DNA of 64,000 nt, taken from positions 1-64,000 of the forward strand of contig NZ_BDBH01000018.1 in assembly GCF_001612885.1 (NCBI RefSeq). Reading direction: 5' to 3'. The position numbers were made by a program, and so were the translations under genes. Below the pieces are notes generated by a model. The model did no database searches and was not told the origin of the DNA. It saw only the letters and a program-made list of their open reading frames with translations. The stretch comes from Nocardia harenae NBRC 108248. Lineage in GTDB: Bacteria > Actinomycetota > Actinomycetes > Mycobacteriales > Mycobacteriaceae. Positions 15,551 to 23,936 of the stretch are shown here, one piece after another (within the stretch, counting starts at the first letter, position 1; each line of letters opens with the position of its first letter).

Positions 15551-16792
15551 ATGACCCAGCTGTCACCGGTGCTCAAGCAGGCCACTCCCGTCGTGGTGGA
15601 GCGGGGCGAGGGGTGCTACCTGCACGCCACCGACGGCAGGCGCTACCTGGACTTCACCGCGGGTATCGGGGTCACCAGCACCGGGCACTGCCACCCGCGG
15701 GTGGTCGCGGCGGCGCAGGAGCAGGTCGGGAAGCTGATCCACGGCCAGTACACGACGGTCATGCACCAGCCGCTGCTCCGCCTCACCGAGCGGCTCGGCG
15801 ATGTGCTGCCCAGCGGGCTGGACACGCTCTTCTACAGCAACTCCGGCAGCGAGGCGGTGGAGGCGTCGCTGCGGCTGGTGCGGCAGGCGACCGGGCGGCC
15901 GAACGTGATCGTCTTCCACGGCGGGTTCCACGGCCGCACCGTCGCCGCGGCCACCATGACCACCTCGGGCACCCGGTTCTCGGCCGGGTTCAGCCCGCTC
16001 ATGTCCGGCGTGCACGTGGCGCCCTTCCCCACCGCCTACCGGTACGGCTGGAGCGAGGAGGAGGCCACCGCCTTCGCGCTGCGCGAGCTGGACTACATCC
16101 TCGCCACGCTGACCGGGCCCGCCGAGACCGCCGCCTTCATCGTGGAGCCGATGCTCGGCGAGGGCGGGTACATCCCCGGCAACACCGCCTTCTTCCACGG
16201 CTTGCGCGAGCGCGCCGACCGGCACGGCATCCTGCTGGTGATCGACGAGATCCAGACCGGGTTCGGCCGCACCGGGAAGTTCTTCGGGCACCAGCACTTC
16301 GACGTCCGGCCGGATGTCATCACCATCGCCAAGGGGCTGGCCAGCGGCTTCCCCATCTCCGGGATCGCGGCCTCGGCCGAGCTCATGGCGAAGGCGTGGC
16401 CGGGCTCGCAGGGCGGCACCTACGGCGGCAACGCCGTGGCCTGCGCGGCCGCGCTCGCCACGCTCGACGTCATCGAGTCGGAGGGGCTGGTGCAGAACGC
16501 GGCCGAGCGCGGCGCCGAGCTGCTGGCCGGGCTGCGCGAGCAGCAGACCAAGCAGATCGGCGATGTGCGCGGGCTCGGGCTGCTGGCCGGGTGCGAGTTC
16601 ACCACCGCCACCGGCGATCCCGACCCCGAGACGGCCACGGCCGCGCAGCGGGCCGCGGTCGCCAAGGGGCTGCTGCTGCTCACCTGCGGCGCGCACATGA
16701 ACGTGGTGCGGATGATCCCGCCGCTCATCGTCACCGACGCGCAGATCCGCGACGCGCTCGGCATCTGGTCCGAGGTGCTCGCCGAGCTGTGA
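15551..16792 (+). CDS. Class III pyridoxal-phosphate aminotransferase (GabT-like)
   Basis: A 413-residue fold-type I aminotransferase. HGGFHGRTVAAATMTTSGTR and the aspartate stretch LLVIDEIQTGFGRTGKFFG bind the cofactor. Lys in ITIAKGLASGFPISG forms the Schiff base. GGTYGGNAVACAAALATLDV is the class III C-terminal signature. The start follows GGAGG at a good distance. It is paired head-to-head with a semialdehyde dehydrogenase, so it probably transaminates an omega-amino acid such as 4-aminobutyrate or beta-alanine. A strong hairpin at 16876-16910 follows. Confidence 0.9.
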   Translation: MTQLSPVLKQATPVVVERGEGCYLHATDGRRYLDFTAGIGVTSTGHCHPRVVAAAQEQVGKLIHGQYTTVMHQPLLRLTERLGDVLPSGLDTLFYSNSGSEAVEASLRLVRQATGRPNVIVFHGGFHGRTVAAATMTTSGTRFSAGFSPLMSGVHVAPFPTAYRYGWSEEEATAFALRELDYILATLTGPAETAAFIVEPMLGEGGYIPGNTAFFHGLRERADRHGILLVIDEIQTGFGRTGKFFGHQHFDVRPDVITIAKGLASGFPISGIAASAELMAKAWPGSQGGTYGGNAVACAAALATLDVIESEGLVQNAAERGAELLAGLREQQTKQIGDVRGLGLLAGCEFTTATGDPDPETATAAQRAAVAKGLLLLTCGAHMNVVRMIPPLIVTDAQIRDALGIWSEVLAEL

Positions 16793-16875
16793 GTCCGCCG
16801 CGGGGCGCGGCATAGCGCCCTACGAACTCGACGGCTACCTCGCGCACCGGGATCTCCAGTGCCGGGCGCGGCGGC

Positions 16876-16910
16876 CTGCGGTGCCGCGGGAGCGCATCGC
16901 GGCACCGCAG
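16876..16910. terminator. 13-bp hairpin behind the aminotransferase gene
   Basis: A perfect 13-bp inverted repeat (CTGCGGTGCCGCG with CGCGGCACCGCAG) with a 9-base loop, 83 bp after the aminotransferase stop and 87 bp before the DUF3830 start. There is no T-tract, so it may attenuate rather than fully stop transcription into the DUF3830 gene. Confidence 0.5.
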
Positions 16911-16997
16911 CCCTGCCGGACCGCGCTGGGCGCCCCGCCCTCCGAGCAACCCAGACGACGACCGCGGGCAAACCCCGCCCGGCACAGAGGAGACAGC

Positions 16998-17492
16998 ATG
17001 GCTCGCTACATCACCATCACCCTCACCAAGGCAGGCATCACCTGCCGGGCCCGCCTCCTCGACGACGAGGCGCCGGGCACCTGCGCCGCGGTGTGGGAGG
17101 CGCTGCCCCAGGAGGGCGACGCGTTCCACGCCAAGTACGCCCGCAACGAGGTCTACACCCTCGTGCCCCGGCTCACCGCCGCCCCGCACCGGGAGAACCC
17201 CACCGTCACCCCCATCCCCGGCGACGTCTGCCTCTTCGACTTCGAGCCCTGGGAGATCGGCAACCCCGCCTACGGCTACGAGCCCGGCTCCGCCGCCGCG
17301 CACGAGCAGGGCGCCACCGACCTCGCGCTCTTCTACGGCCGCAACAACCTGCTCATCAACGGCGACCAGGGCTGGGTGCCCGGCAATGTCTTCGCCACCA
17401 TCGAGGAGGGGCTCCCCGAGCTCGCCGCCGCCTGCAATGCCCTCTGGACGCAGGGTGTGCTCGGCGAGACCCTCGCCTTCGCCCGCGGCTAG
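16998..17492 (+). CDS. DUF3830 family protein
   Basis: A 164-residue protein of DUF3830, a cyclophilin-like beta-barrel family of unknown biochemistry usually found among small-molecule catabolic genes. Recognisable parts are ARYITITLTKAGITCRARLL, CAAVWEALPQEGDAFHAKYA, NEVYTLVPRL and TVTPIPGDVCLFDFEPWEI. ATG 16998 follows the strong site AGGAGA; the frame is open further upstream but unconserved. Its place between a gabT-like aminotransferase and, further on, an amidase suggests a role in the same catabolic module, perhaps lactone/amide hydrolysis or binding. This is inference. Confidence 0.85.
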   Translation: MARYITITLTKAGITCRARLLDDEAPGTCAAVWEALPQEGDAFHAKYARNEVYTLVPRLTAAPHRENPTVTPIPGDVCLFDFEPWEIGNPAYGYEPGSAAAHEQGATDLALFYGRNNLLINGDQGWVPGNVFATIEEGLPELAAACNALWTQGVLGETLAFARG

Positions 17493-17520
17493 AAAAATCT
17501 TCAAAGAATGTTTCATGCCG

Positions 17521-17548
17521 TGTCGATTCGGCGGGCGGCCCGTTCGAC
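17521..17548 (+). promoter_or_regulatory. Probable ECF42-type promoter of the DGPF-sigma operon
   Basis: TGTCGA (17521-17526), an 18-base spacer and CGAC (17545-17548) match the bipartite motif reported for ECF42 sigma factors (TGTCGA at -35, CGA or CGTC-like at -10), about 50 bp before the DGPF start at 17599. Suggests autoregulation by the sigma factor encoded second in the operon. Confidence 0.6.
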
Positions 17549-17598
17549 CACGGGGTGAGAGGGTCCGAGCGAGACCCGCACACCGAGGGAGACGGACA

Positions 17599-18018
17599 AT
17601 GAAGTACATGCTGATCATGCGCGCCACCGACGAGGCCTACGCGGCGATGGGCGCGGTCGATATGGACGAGATGCTGGAGACGGTCGGGCGGTTCAACGAC
17701 GAGCTCATCCGGGCCGGGGTGCTGCTGGCCGCGGAGGGGCTGGATGACCCGGCCGAGGGCGTCGTGGTCGACTACTCCGCCGACCCGCCGGTCGTCACCG
17801 ACGGCCCCTACGGCGAGACCAAGGAGCTCTTCGGCGGCTACTACATCCTGAGCGTCGCCTCCAAGGAGGAGGCGATCGAGTGGGCGAAGCGGCTGCCCGC
17901 GGGCGGGCCCGGGTTCAAGACCGAGATCAGGCGGGTACCGGAGATCGGCGAGTTCCCGCAGGACAATGAGTGGATCCAGAAGGAGCGCGCCTGGCGCGAG
18001 GCGACCGGGCAGCTGTGA
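17599..18018 (+). CDS. YCII/DGPF domain protein (ECF42 partner)
   Basis: A 139-residue alpha-beta barrel protein of the YCII-related family. KYMLIMRATDEAYAAM starts the fold, and VTDGPYGETKELFGGYYIL contains the DGPF-type motif (here DGPY) that names the group. RBS GGGAGACGGAC precedes ATG 17599. Its stop overlaps the start of an ECF42-type sigma factor by 4 bp, the hallmark genomic pairing of that sigma family. Biochemical role is unknown; YCII proteins have a putative His-Asp active site. Confidence 0.9.
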   Translation: MKYMLIMRATDEAYAAMGAVDMDEMLETVGRFNDELIRAGVLLAAEGLDDPAEGVVVDYSADPPVVTDGPYGETKELFGGYYILSVASKEEAIEWAKRLPAGGPGFKTEIRRVPEIGEFPQDNEWIQKERAWREATGQL

Positions 18019-19286
18019 GCGGTGCGGCCGGGCGGGCTGCGGTCGCCGCGGTGTGGCGAATCGAGTCCGCGCGGATCGTCGGCGCGCTCGCCCGCTACAC
18101 CGGGGAGTTCGCACTGGCCGAGGATGTGGCGCAGGAGGCGCTGGCCGAGGCGCTCGTCGCGTGGCCGCGGGACGGGGTGCCGCGCGATCCGGCCGGGTGG
18201 CTGCTCACCGCGGGCAAGCGCCGCGCCATCGACGCCTTCCGGCGCAATGCCGCGCTCGGTGACCGGTACGCCGCCTTCGCCCGCGAGCTGGGCGAGGGCG
18301 GCGCCGCCACCGGGGGCGCGCCCGCCGCGCCCGAGCCGGAGCCGTGGGATCCGGAGCGGATCGACGACGACGTGCTGGCGCTGATGTTCGTGGCCTGCCA
18401 TCCGATGCTCGCGGCGGAGGCGCGGATCGCGCTCACGCTGCGGGTGGTCGGCGGGCTCAGCAGCGGCGAGATCGCGGCGGCGTTCCTGGTTCCGACCGCG
18501 ACCGTGCAGGCGCGGATCACCAGGGCCAAGAAGACGCTGGCCGCGGCGCGGGTGCCGTTCGAGGTGCCCGCGCCGGAGCAGCGGCGGGAGCGGCTGGGGT
18601 CGGTGCTCGGCGTGCTGTACGTGATCTTCACCGAGGGGTCGTCGGCGAGTTCGGGGGCGACGCAGATCCGGCTCGATCTGGCGGCGGAGGCGCTGCGGCT
18701 GGCGCGGGTGCTCGCGCGGCTGGTGCCGGACCACGCCGAGCCGCACGGGTTGCTCGCGCTGCTGGAGCTGACGGCGGCGCGGTTTCCGGCGCGGACCGGT
18801 TCCGACGGGGAGCCGGTGCTGCTGGCGGAGCAGGATCGGCGGCGGTGGGATCGGGACGGTATCCGGCGGGGGCGGGCGGCGCTCGCGCGCGGGGCCGCGA
18901 TCGGGCTCGGGGCGTACGGGGTGCAGGCGGCCATCGCCGAATGTCACGCGGTGGCCGCGACTTTCGAGGAGACCGATTGGGAGCGGATCGTGGTGCTGTA
19001 CGAGGCGCTGGGGCGGATCGCTCCCTCGCCGGTGGTGCGGTTGAACCGGGCGGTCGCGGTCTCCATGGCGCACGGGCCCGCGGTGGCGCTTCCCCTGGTG
19101 GATTCGGTGATGGCCGAGGGGGCGCTGGCCGGGTCGCAGCTCGTGCCGAACGTGCGCGGTGAACTGCTGGCGCGGCTCGGGCGGAATGCCGAGGCACGCG
19201 CCGAGTTCGCGAATGCCATCGCGCTGTGTCGCAACGAGAAGGAGCGTGGGGTGCTCGAGCGGCGGGTCGCGCAGTTGCCGCAGTGA
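18015..19286 (+). CDS. ECF42-group RNA polymerase sigma factor with C-terminal TPR-like extension
   Basis: A 423-residue sigma factor. Region 2 is near the start (YTGEFALAEDVAQEALAEAL, GWLLTAGKRRAIDAFRR). Region 4 follows at about 125-185 (LTLRVVGGLSSGEIAAAFLV, ATVQARITRAKKTL). About 230 further residues of helical, TPR-like sequence come next (LLALLELTAARFPARTGSDG, VRLNRAVAVSMAHGPAVALP). This architecture and the overlapping DGPF gene define ECF42, which has no classical anti-sigma factor; the C-terminal extension is needed for activity in studied members. GTG 18015 overlaps the DGPF stop. Likely regulates its own operon through the motif at 17521. Confidence 0.9.
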   Translation: MSGAAGRAAVAAVWRIESARIVGALARYTGEFALAEDVAQEALAEALVAWPRDGVPRDPAGWLLTAGKRRAIDAFRRNAALGDRYAAFARELGEGGAATGGAPAAPEPEPWDPERIDDDVLALMFVACHPMLAAEARIALTLRVVGGLSSGEIAAAFLVPTATVQARITRAKKTLAAARVPFEVPAPEQRRERLGSVLGVLYVIFTEGSSASSGATQIRLDLAAEALRLARVLARLVPDHAEPHGLLALLELTAARFPARTGSDGEPVLLAEQDRRRWDRDGIRRGRAALARGAAIGLGAYGVQAAIAECHAVAATFEETDWERIVVLYEALGRIAPSPVVRLNRAVAVSMAHGPAVALPLVDSVMAEGALAGSQLVPNVRGELLARLGRNAEARAEFANAIALCRNEKERGVLERRVAQLPQ

Positions 19287-19325
19287 ATCTCGCCCGCTTC
19301 GGCTTCGCCCGGCCGGGCCGGGGGC

Positions 19326-20723
19326 TCAGCCCAGGACGTGCTCGGCGTAGCGGGCCACGGCGAGGACGAGGTCGTCGGAGTGGCGGGGGCCGACGATCTG
19401 CAGGCCGACGGGCAGCCCGGCGGCGGTGCGGCCGACGGGAATGCTGATGGCGGGCTGCTGGGTGAGGTTGAAGGGGTAGGTGAAGGGGGTCCACTCGGGC
19501 CAGCCGCGCAGGCCGCTGCCGGGCGGCACGTCGTGCCCCGCCTCGAAGGCGGGGATGGGCACGGTCGGGGTGACCAGGACATCGTGGTCCTGATGGAACC
19601 TCCCCATGGTGATCCCGAGCTGCGCGGCGACATTCCGCGCCTCCAGGTACTCGACGGCGCTCACCGCGTCACCCCGGGTCCACACCGCGCCGAGCCCGGG
19701 ATCGACCCGCTCCCTGCTGCCCGCCGGGAACCCGGCAAGCATGGTGGCCGCGCCCGCCGCCCACAGGATCTCGAAGGCGTCCAGCGGGTCGGTGAAGCCG
19801 GGGTCGGCGGCGGTCACCGCGAGCTCGGCGTCGGCGAGCCGCCGCACCGCCGCCTCGGTGATCGCCGCGACCTCGGGGTCGACGGTGGCGTAGCCCAGGT
19901 TCGGCGACCACGCCACCCGCAGCCCGCGCACATCCCGGTGCATCTCGCCGCGGAAGGTGGCGAGTGTCGGGGCGAGCGCGGTCGGATCGCGCGGGTCGGG
20001 CAGCGCGAGGATGTCGAGCAGCAGCGCGGCGTCCTCGACCGTGCGCGTCATGGGCCCGGCGTGCGCCAGCGGGCCGAACGGGCTGGCCGGGAAGAGCGGC
20101 ACCCGCCCGTGCGTCGGCTTGAACCCGACGATCCCGCAGAACGCCGCCGGGATCCGGATGCTGCCGCCGCCGTCGGTGCCGACCGACACCGGCCCCATCC
20201 CGCCCGCGACCGCCGCCGCGCTCCCCCCGGACGAGCCGCCCGCGGTCGCACTCGGCGCCACCGGATTCCGGGTGACTCCGGTGAGCGGGCTGTCGGTCAC
20301 CGCCTTCCAGGCGATCTCCGGCGTCGTCGTCTTGCCGAGGAACACCATCCCGTCCTCGCGCATCCGCGCGGTGACCGGGCTGTCCACCGTCCACGGCCCG
20401 GCCGGGTCGACCGAGGTCGAGCCGCGCCGGGTGGGCCAGTCCTCGGTGAGGAAGATGTCCTTGATCGAGACCGGGACGCCGTCGAGCAGCCCGCGCGCGT
20501 AGCCGGAGTGCCAGCGCTCCTCGGAGTCCTTGGCCTGCACCAGCGCCCGGTCCGGGTCGACCAGGCAGAAGGCGTTCACCGCCTGGTCGCGGTCGGCGAT
20601 GGCCGCGAGCACCGCCTCGGTCGCCTCCACCGGCGAGAGCGCGCCCGCGGCGTACGCCGTGACCAGTTGCACGGCCGTCATGGCGGCGGGGTCGGCCGGA
20701 GTGGTGTTCTCGGGGTTGCTCAT
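19326..20723 (-). CDS. Amidase signature family hydrolase
   Basis: A 465-residue amidase. The catalytic Ser-cisSer-Lys triad is visible: Lys in GVPVSIKDIFLTEDW, and the serines in the signature GGSSGGSAAAVAGGMG with the oxyanion loop upstream (TRNPVAPSATA). The tail with QPAISIPVGRTAAGLPVGLQ is typical. ATG 20723 was chosen over a longer reading. It is the downstream partner of the 2-hydroxyacid dehydrogenase gene (13-bp gap), so it belongs to the transcript starting at the 21730 operator. It is not GatA: gatB and gatC are absent. It probably deaminates a small amide intermediate. Confidence 0.92.
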   Translation of the reverse strand: MSNPENTTPADPAAMTAVQLVTAYAAGALSPVEATEAVLAAIADRDQAVNAFCLVDPDRALVQAKDSEERWHSGYARGLLDGVPVSIKDIFLTEDWPTRRGSTSVDPAGPWTVDSPVTARMREDGMVFLGKTTTPEIAWKAVTDSPLTGVTRNPVAPSATAGGSSGGSAAAVAGGMGPVSVGTDGGGSIRIPAAFCGIVGFKPTHGRVPLFPASPFGPLAHAGPMTRTVEDAALLLDILALPDPRDPTALAPTLATFRGEMHRDVRGLRVAWSPNLGYATVDPEVAAITEAAVRRLADAELAVTAADPGFTDPLDAFEILWAAGAATMLAGFPAGSRERVDPGLGAVWTRGDAVSAVEYLEARNVAAQLGITMGRFHQDHDVLVTPTVPIPAFEAGHDVPPGSGLRGWPEWTPFTYPFNLTQQPAISIPVGRTAAGLPVGLQIVGPRHSDDLVLAVARYAEHVLG

Positions 20724-20736
20724 CGAGGGGGCTCCT

Positions 20737-21723
20737 TCAGCCGGGCACGTACCCGAGTTGCTTGTCGACCACATTGCGCAGGGGCCGCCCGGCGACCCAG
20801 TTGTCGAAGTTGTCGGCGAACGCGGACAGGATTGCCCCGCTCCAGCCGATCCAATCCCCGGAGTTGTGCGGGGTGATCCGGACGCCGGGCAAGGTCCAGA
20901 GCGGGTGCCCGGCGGGCAGCGGCTCCGGATCGACCACGTCCAGCGCCGCGCCGGCGATGGCGCCGGTGCGCAGCGCCTCGACCAGCGCCTCGGTGACCAC
21001 CAGCTCGCCGCGGCCGACGTTCACGAACCGCGCGTGCGGCTTCATCGCGGCGAAGGCGGCGGCGTCGAAGAGGTGCCTGGTCCGCTCGGTGAGCGGGGCG
21101 ACCGCCACCACGTAGTCGGCGTTCGGCAGCTCGGCGTGCAGGTCGGTGCCGACGGTGCCGAAGTCCGGGTCGCCCGCGCGCTCCCGCCTGCCGATCGCCG
21201 AGACCCGCATCCCGGCGGCGCGCAGCAGCCGCGCGATGGCCCGGCCGATCCCGCCGGTGCCGACGATCAGCACCGAGGTGCCCGCGATCCGCTCGGTCTC
21301 CCGGTACGCCCACTCGCGCCGCTGCTGCCGGAGCAGCGCGCCGCCGAGATCCTTGGCGAAGCCGAGGATCTGGCCGAGCACGTACTCGGCGATGGCCGCG
21401 TCGAAGACCCCCCGGGTATTGGTGACCACCACGTCGCTGGCGATCAGCGCCGGGAACATCGCCGCGTCGACGCCGGTGGAGCCCATGTGCAACCATCGCA
21501 GCGCGCCGGCCTGCGGCCAGGCGGCGGGCAGCGCGTCGGTGCCGAAGTCGAGCACGAAGAGCGCGTCCGCGCCGCGCAGCGCCGCGGGCAGCCCGGCCGC
21601 GCGGGTCAGGCGCAGCTCGGCGCGGTCGGCGACGCGGGCGAGCGCCTCCGGCTCGGGCGCGTGGTCGCCGTGCAGGACGGTGATCACAGGGGCCTTTTCC
21701 ACGTTGACACCGTAGGATCGCAT
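20737..21723 (-). CDS. D-isomer-specific 2-hydroxyacid dehydrogenase
   Basis: A 328-residue NAD-dependent dehydrogenase of the D-2-hydroxyacid family. Rossmann loop VLIVGTGGIGRAIARLLRAA; catalytic Arg/Glu/His are seen in FVNVGRGELVVTEAL, DVVDPEPLPAGHPLW and RITPHNSGDW. The annotated start ATG 21723 lies 7 bp from the operator at 21730; GTG 21702 (EKAPVITVLHG) is an alternative and may be the true start because no clear ribosome site precedes ATG 21723. It is divergent from the maleate-isomerase-family genes and followed by the amidase. Confidence 0.9.
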   Translation of the reverse strand: MRSYGVNVEKAPVITVLHGDHAPEPEALARVADRAELRLTRAAGLPAALRGADALFVLDFGTDALPAAWPQAGALRWLHMGSTGVDAAMFPALIASDVVVTNTRGVFDAAIAEYVLGQILGFAKDLGGALLRQQRREWAYRETERIAGTSVLIVGTGGIGRAIARLLRAAGMRVSAIGRRERAGDPDFGTVGTDLHAELPNADYVVAVAPLTERTRHLFDAAAFAAMKPHARFVNVGRGELVVTEALVEALRTGAIAGAALDVVDPEPLPAGHPLWTLPGVRITPHNSGDWIGWSGAILSAFADNFDNWVAGRPLRNVVDKQLGYVPG

Positions 21724-21729
21724 CGTATG

Positions 21730-21745
21730 ATTGTCAACAATCCGA
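21730..21745. promoter_or_regulatory. Second copy of the GntR-type operator
   Basis: ATTGTCAACAATCCGA, identical over 16 bp to 15495-15510 and containing the palindrome ATTGTCAACAAT. It sits between the divergent 2-hydroxyacid dehydrogenase (start 21723) and the maleate-isomerase-family gene (start 21799). A FadR-type gntR gene closes the latter operon. Exact recurrence of a 16-mer in two divergent promoters 6 kb apart is very unlikely by chance. Confidence 0.7.
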
Positions 21746-21798
21746 TCGTGTGCTGCCAGCACGGATCGCAAGAGAAGCGCTGGTAAGAGGGGCCGCAA

Positions 21799-22539
21799 GT
21801 GGATTTCAGCTTTCCCGGCATCGAGGGTCCGGTCGCCCAGCGCGGCATCGGGATCATCGCGCCGTTCGACCTCGCGCTGGAGCGCGAGCTCTGGCGCTGG
21901 GCCCCGCTCGACGTCAGCCTGCACCTGGCGCGCACCCCGTACGAGCCGGTCCCGGTCTCGCTGGCGATGGCCGAGCTGGTCTCGGACGCGGCGCACCTCA
22001 CCGCCGCCACCCGCAATGTGCTGCACGTCGAGCCGGAGGTGGTGGCCTACCTCTGCTCCTCCGGCAGCTTCATCAAGGGGCTCGGGTACGAGCGCTCGCT
22101 CTGCGACACCATCCGCTCCGCGGGCGCCGCGGATGCGGTGACCACCTCCGGCGCGCTGCTGGAGGCGATCCAGCGGCTGGAGCTCACCCGGATCTCGGTG
22201 CTGACCCCGTACGACGAGATCCTCACCGGCAAACTGCACGATTTCCTGGCCGAGGCCGACTGCGCCGTGGTGCGCTCGGACCACCTCGGCCTCGGCGGCG
22301 GCATCTGGAAGGTCGGCTACCGGACCATCGCGGAGCGGATCCTCGGCGCCGATCACCCCGACGCCCAGGCCGTCTTCGTCAGCTGCACCAACCTGCCCAC
22401 CTACGACGTGATCGAGCCGCTGGAGCAGCGGCTCGGCAAGCCCGTGCTCACCGCCAACCAGCTCACCATGTGGGCCTGCCTCGGCCGGATGAAACTCCCC
22501 ATGATGGGGCCCGGCCGATGGCTGCTCGACGTCTTCTAG
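21799..22539 (+). CDS. Asp/Glu racemase superfamily protein, maleate isomerase/arylmalonate decarboxylase type (paralogue 1)
   Basis: A 246-residue member of the maleate cis-trans isomerase family. Both family cysteines are present: the first in AYLCSSGSFIKG and the second in FVSCTNLPTYDVIEPLE. PVLTANQLTMWACL is the C-terminal signature. It starts at GTG 21799 behind AGAGGGG. With two Cys it should act like maleate isomerase or a racemase; enzymes with a single Cys (arylmalonate decarboxylase) differ. A second, diverged paralogue follows 10 bp downstream. Confidence 0.88.
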   Translation: MDFSFPGIEGPVAQRGIGIIAPFDLALERELWRWAPLDVSLHLARTPYEPVPVSLAMAELVSDAAHLTAATRNVLHVEPEVVAYLCSSGSFIKGLGYERSLCDTIRSAGAADAVTTSGALLEAIQRLELTRISVLTPYDEILTGKLHDFLAEADCAVVRSDHLGLGGGIWKVGYRTIAERILGADHPDAQAVFVSCTNLPTYDVIEPLEQRLGKPVLTANQLTMWACLGRMKLPMMGPGRWLLDVF

Positions 22540-22549
22540 AAGGAGCACC

Positions 22550-23275
22550 ATGACCACCGTCGGTCTCGTCTACCCCGACCACGCCGCCGAGGACGACTAC
22601 CCGCCCGTCGCGGCGGCGCTCGGCGTGCGGCTGCCGGTGGCGCACATCTACGGCACCGACCTGCACGCCGTCCCCGAGCTGCTGGATCTGGGCAGCCCGG
22701 CCCGGCTGCGGGCCGGGGCCGAGCTGCTGGCCCCGCACCGGCCGGACGCCGTGGTCTGGGCCTGCACCTCGGGCAGCTTCGTCTACGGCCCGGACGGCGC
22801 GCGCGAGCAGGCGCGCGGCCTCGCCGAGGCCGCCGGGGTGCCCGCGACCAGCACCAGCATCGCCTTCACCGACGCCGCGCGGGCGCTCGGGCTGCGCCGG
22901 GTGGCGGTGGCGGCCAGCTACCCCGACGACGTCGCCCGGCTCTTCGTCGACTTCCTCGCCGCCGCCGGGATCGAGGTGACCTCGATGACCAGCGCCGGGA
23001 TCGATACCGCCGCCGAGGTCGGCACGCTCACCCCGGACCGGGTGCTCACCCTGGCCGCCGACAACGACCACGCCGATGCCGAGGCGCTGCTCATCCCGGA
23101 CACCGCCATGCACACCATGGCGCTGCTGCCGGAGCTGGAGCGGGCGTTGGCCAAACCGGTGCTCACCGCGAACCAGGTCACCGTCTGGGCCGGGCTCCGG
23201 CTCGCCGGGGCGGTCCCGGTCGCGCCCGCGCTGGGTACCCTCTTCGCCGGGAGGCCGAGTGATGTCCGTCGTTGA
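22550..23275 (+). CDS. Asp/Glu racemase superfamily protein, maleate isomerase/arylmalonate decarboxylase type (paralogue 2)
   Basis: A 241-residue paralogue of the preceding protein. The first active-site Cys is retained (VWACTSGSFVYG). Where paralogue 1 has SCTNL, this protein has LIPDTAMHTMALL, so the second Cys is missing. TANQVTVWAGLRLAG is conserved. The strong site AAGGAG precedes ATG 22550. The missing Cys rules out the standard two-Cys isomerase mechanism. A decarboxylase-like or lyase reaction, or a heteromeric partnership with paralogue 1, are possibilities. Its end overlaps the gntR start by 14 bp. Confidence 0.87.
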   Translation: MTTVGLVYPDHAAEDDYPPVAAALGVRLPVAHIYGTDLHAVPELLDLGSPARLRAGAELLAPHRPDAVVWACTSGSFVYGPDGAREQARGLAEAAGVPATSTSIAFTDAARALGLRRVAVAASYPDDVARLFVDFLAAAGIEVTSMTSAGIDTAAEVGTLTPDRVLTLAADNDHADAEALLIPDTAMHTMALLPELERALAKPVLTANQVTVWAGLRLAGAVPVAPALGTLFAGRPSDVRR

Positions 23276-23927
23276 TTTCCAGCCGGTGAACCGGAAGTCG
23301 ACCGCGGAGATGATCGCGGACCGGCTCCGGGACGCCATCATGCGCGGCAGCCTCGCCCCCGGCGCGCAGCTCGGCGAGGCCGACCTGGCTGCCCAGTTCG
23401 CGGTGAGCAGGGGGCCGGTGCGCGAGGCCATGCAGCGGCTGGTCTCCGAGGGGCTGCTGCACAGCATCCGGCACCGGGGCATCTTCGTCATCGAGCTGGC
23501 GCTGGACGACGTGGTCGACATCTACCGGGCGCGCACCGCGCTGGAGGGCGGCGCGCTCGAGCTCATCCTGGACGGCCGCAGGGAGATCGCCGCCGCGGCG
23601 CTCGCGCCGAGCGTCGCCGAGATGACGGCGCGGGCCGAGGCCGGGGACGCGGCCGGCGTCTCCGACGCGGACCAGGCATTCCACGAGGCGCTGGTGCAGA
23701 GCTCGGGCAGCCCGCGGCTGGTGCGCGCCGCCCGCACCCTGCTGATCGAGACCCGCATGTGCCTCGGCGCGCTCCAGACCACCTACCCCGACCTGCGCGA
23801 GCAGGCGCGGGAGCACGTCGGGCTGCGCGAGGCGATCGCCGCGGGGGCGCCGGAGCGGGCGCGGAAGCTGCTGGTCGAGCACATGAGCGACGCGGTCGAG
23901 CGGCTGCGTGCGCAGTTCGGCTCCTGA
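23262..23927 (+). CDS. GntR-family (FadR/FCD) transcriptional regulator
   Basis: A 221-residue repressor. The winged helix spans about 15-75 (AEMIADRLRDAIMRGSLAPG, LAAQFAVSRGPVREAMQRLV), followed by an all-helical FCD effector domain with likely metal/carboxylate ligands (TALEGGALELI, DQAFHEALVQSSGS, EHVGLREAIAAG). ATG 23262 overlaps the preceding gene by 14 bp, so it is co-expressed with the maleate-isomerase-family genes. FCD proteins sense small organic acids. It is the natural candidate to bind ATTGTCAACAAT at 21730 and 15495 and so control the whole catabolic set. Confidence 0.92.
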   Translation: MSVVDFQPVNRKSTAEMIADRLRDAIMRGSLAPGAQLGEADLAAQFAVSRGPVREAMQRLVSEGLLHSIRHRGIFVIELALDDVVDIYRARTALEGGALELILDGRREIAAAALAPSVAEMTARAEAGDAAGVSDADQAFHEALVQSSGSPRLVRAARTLLIETRMCLGALQTTYPDLREQAREHVGLREAIAAGAPERARKLLVEHMSDAVERLRAQFGS

Positions 23928-23936
23928 CGCCCGCGG

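Noticed and set aside
15432..15566. Longer N-terminus for the semialdehyde dehydrogenase
   Set aside because: The extra codons read through the operator and the divergent gene's ribosome site, and the family starts at about ATG 15431.
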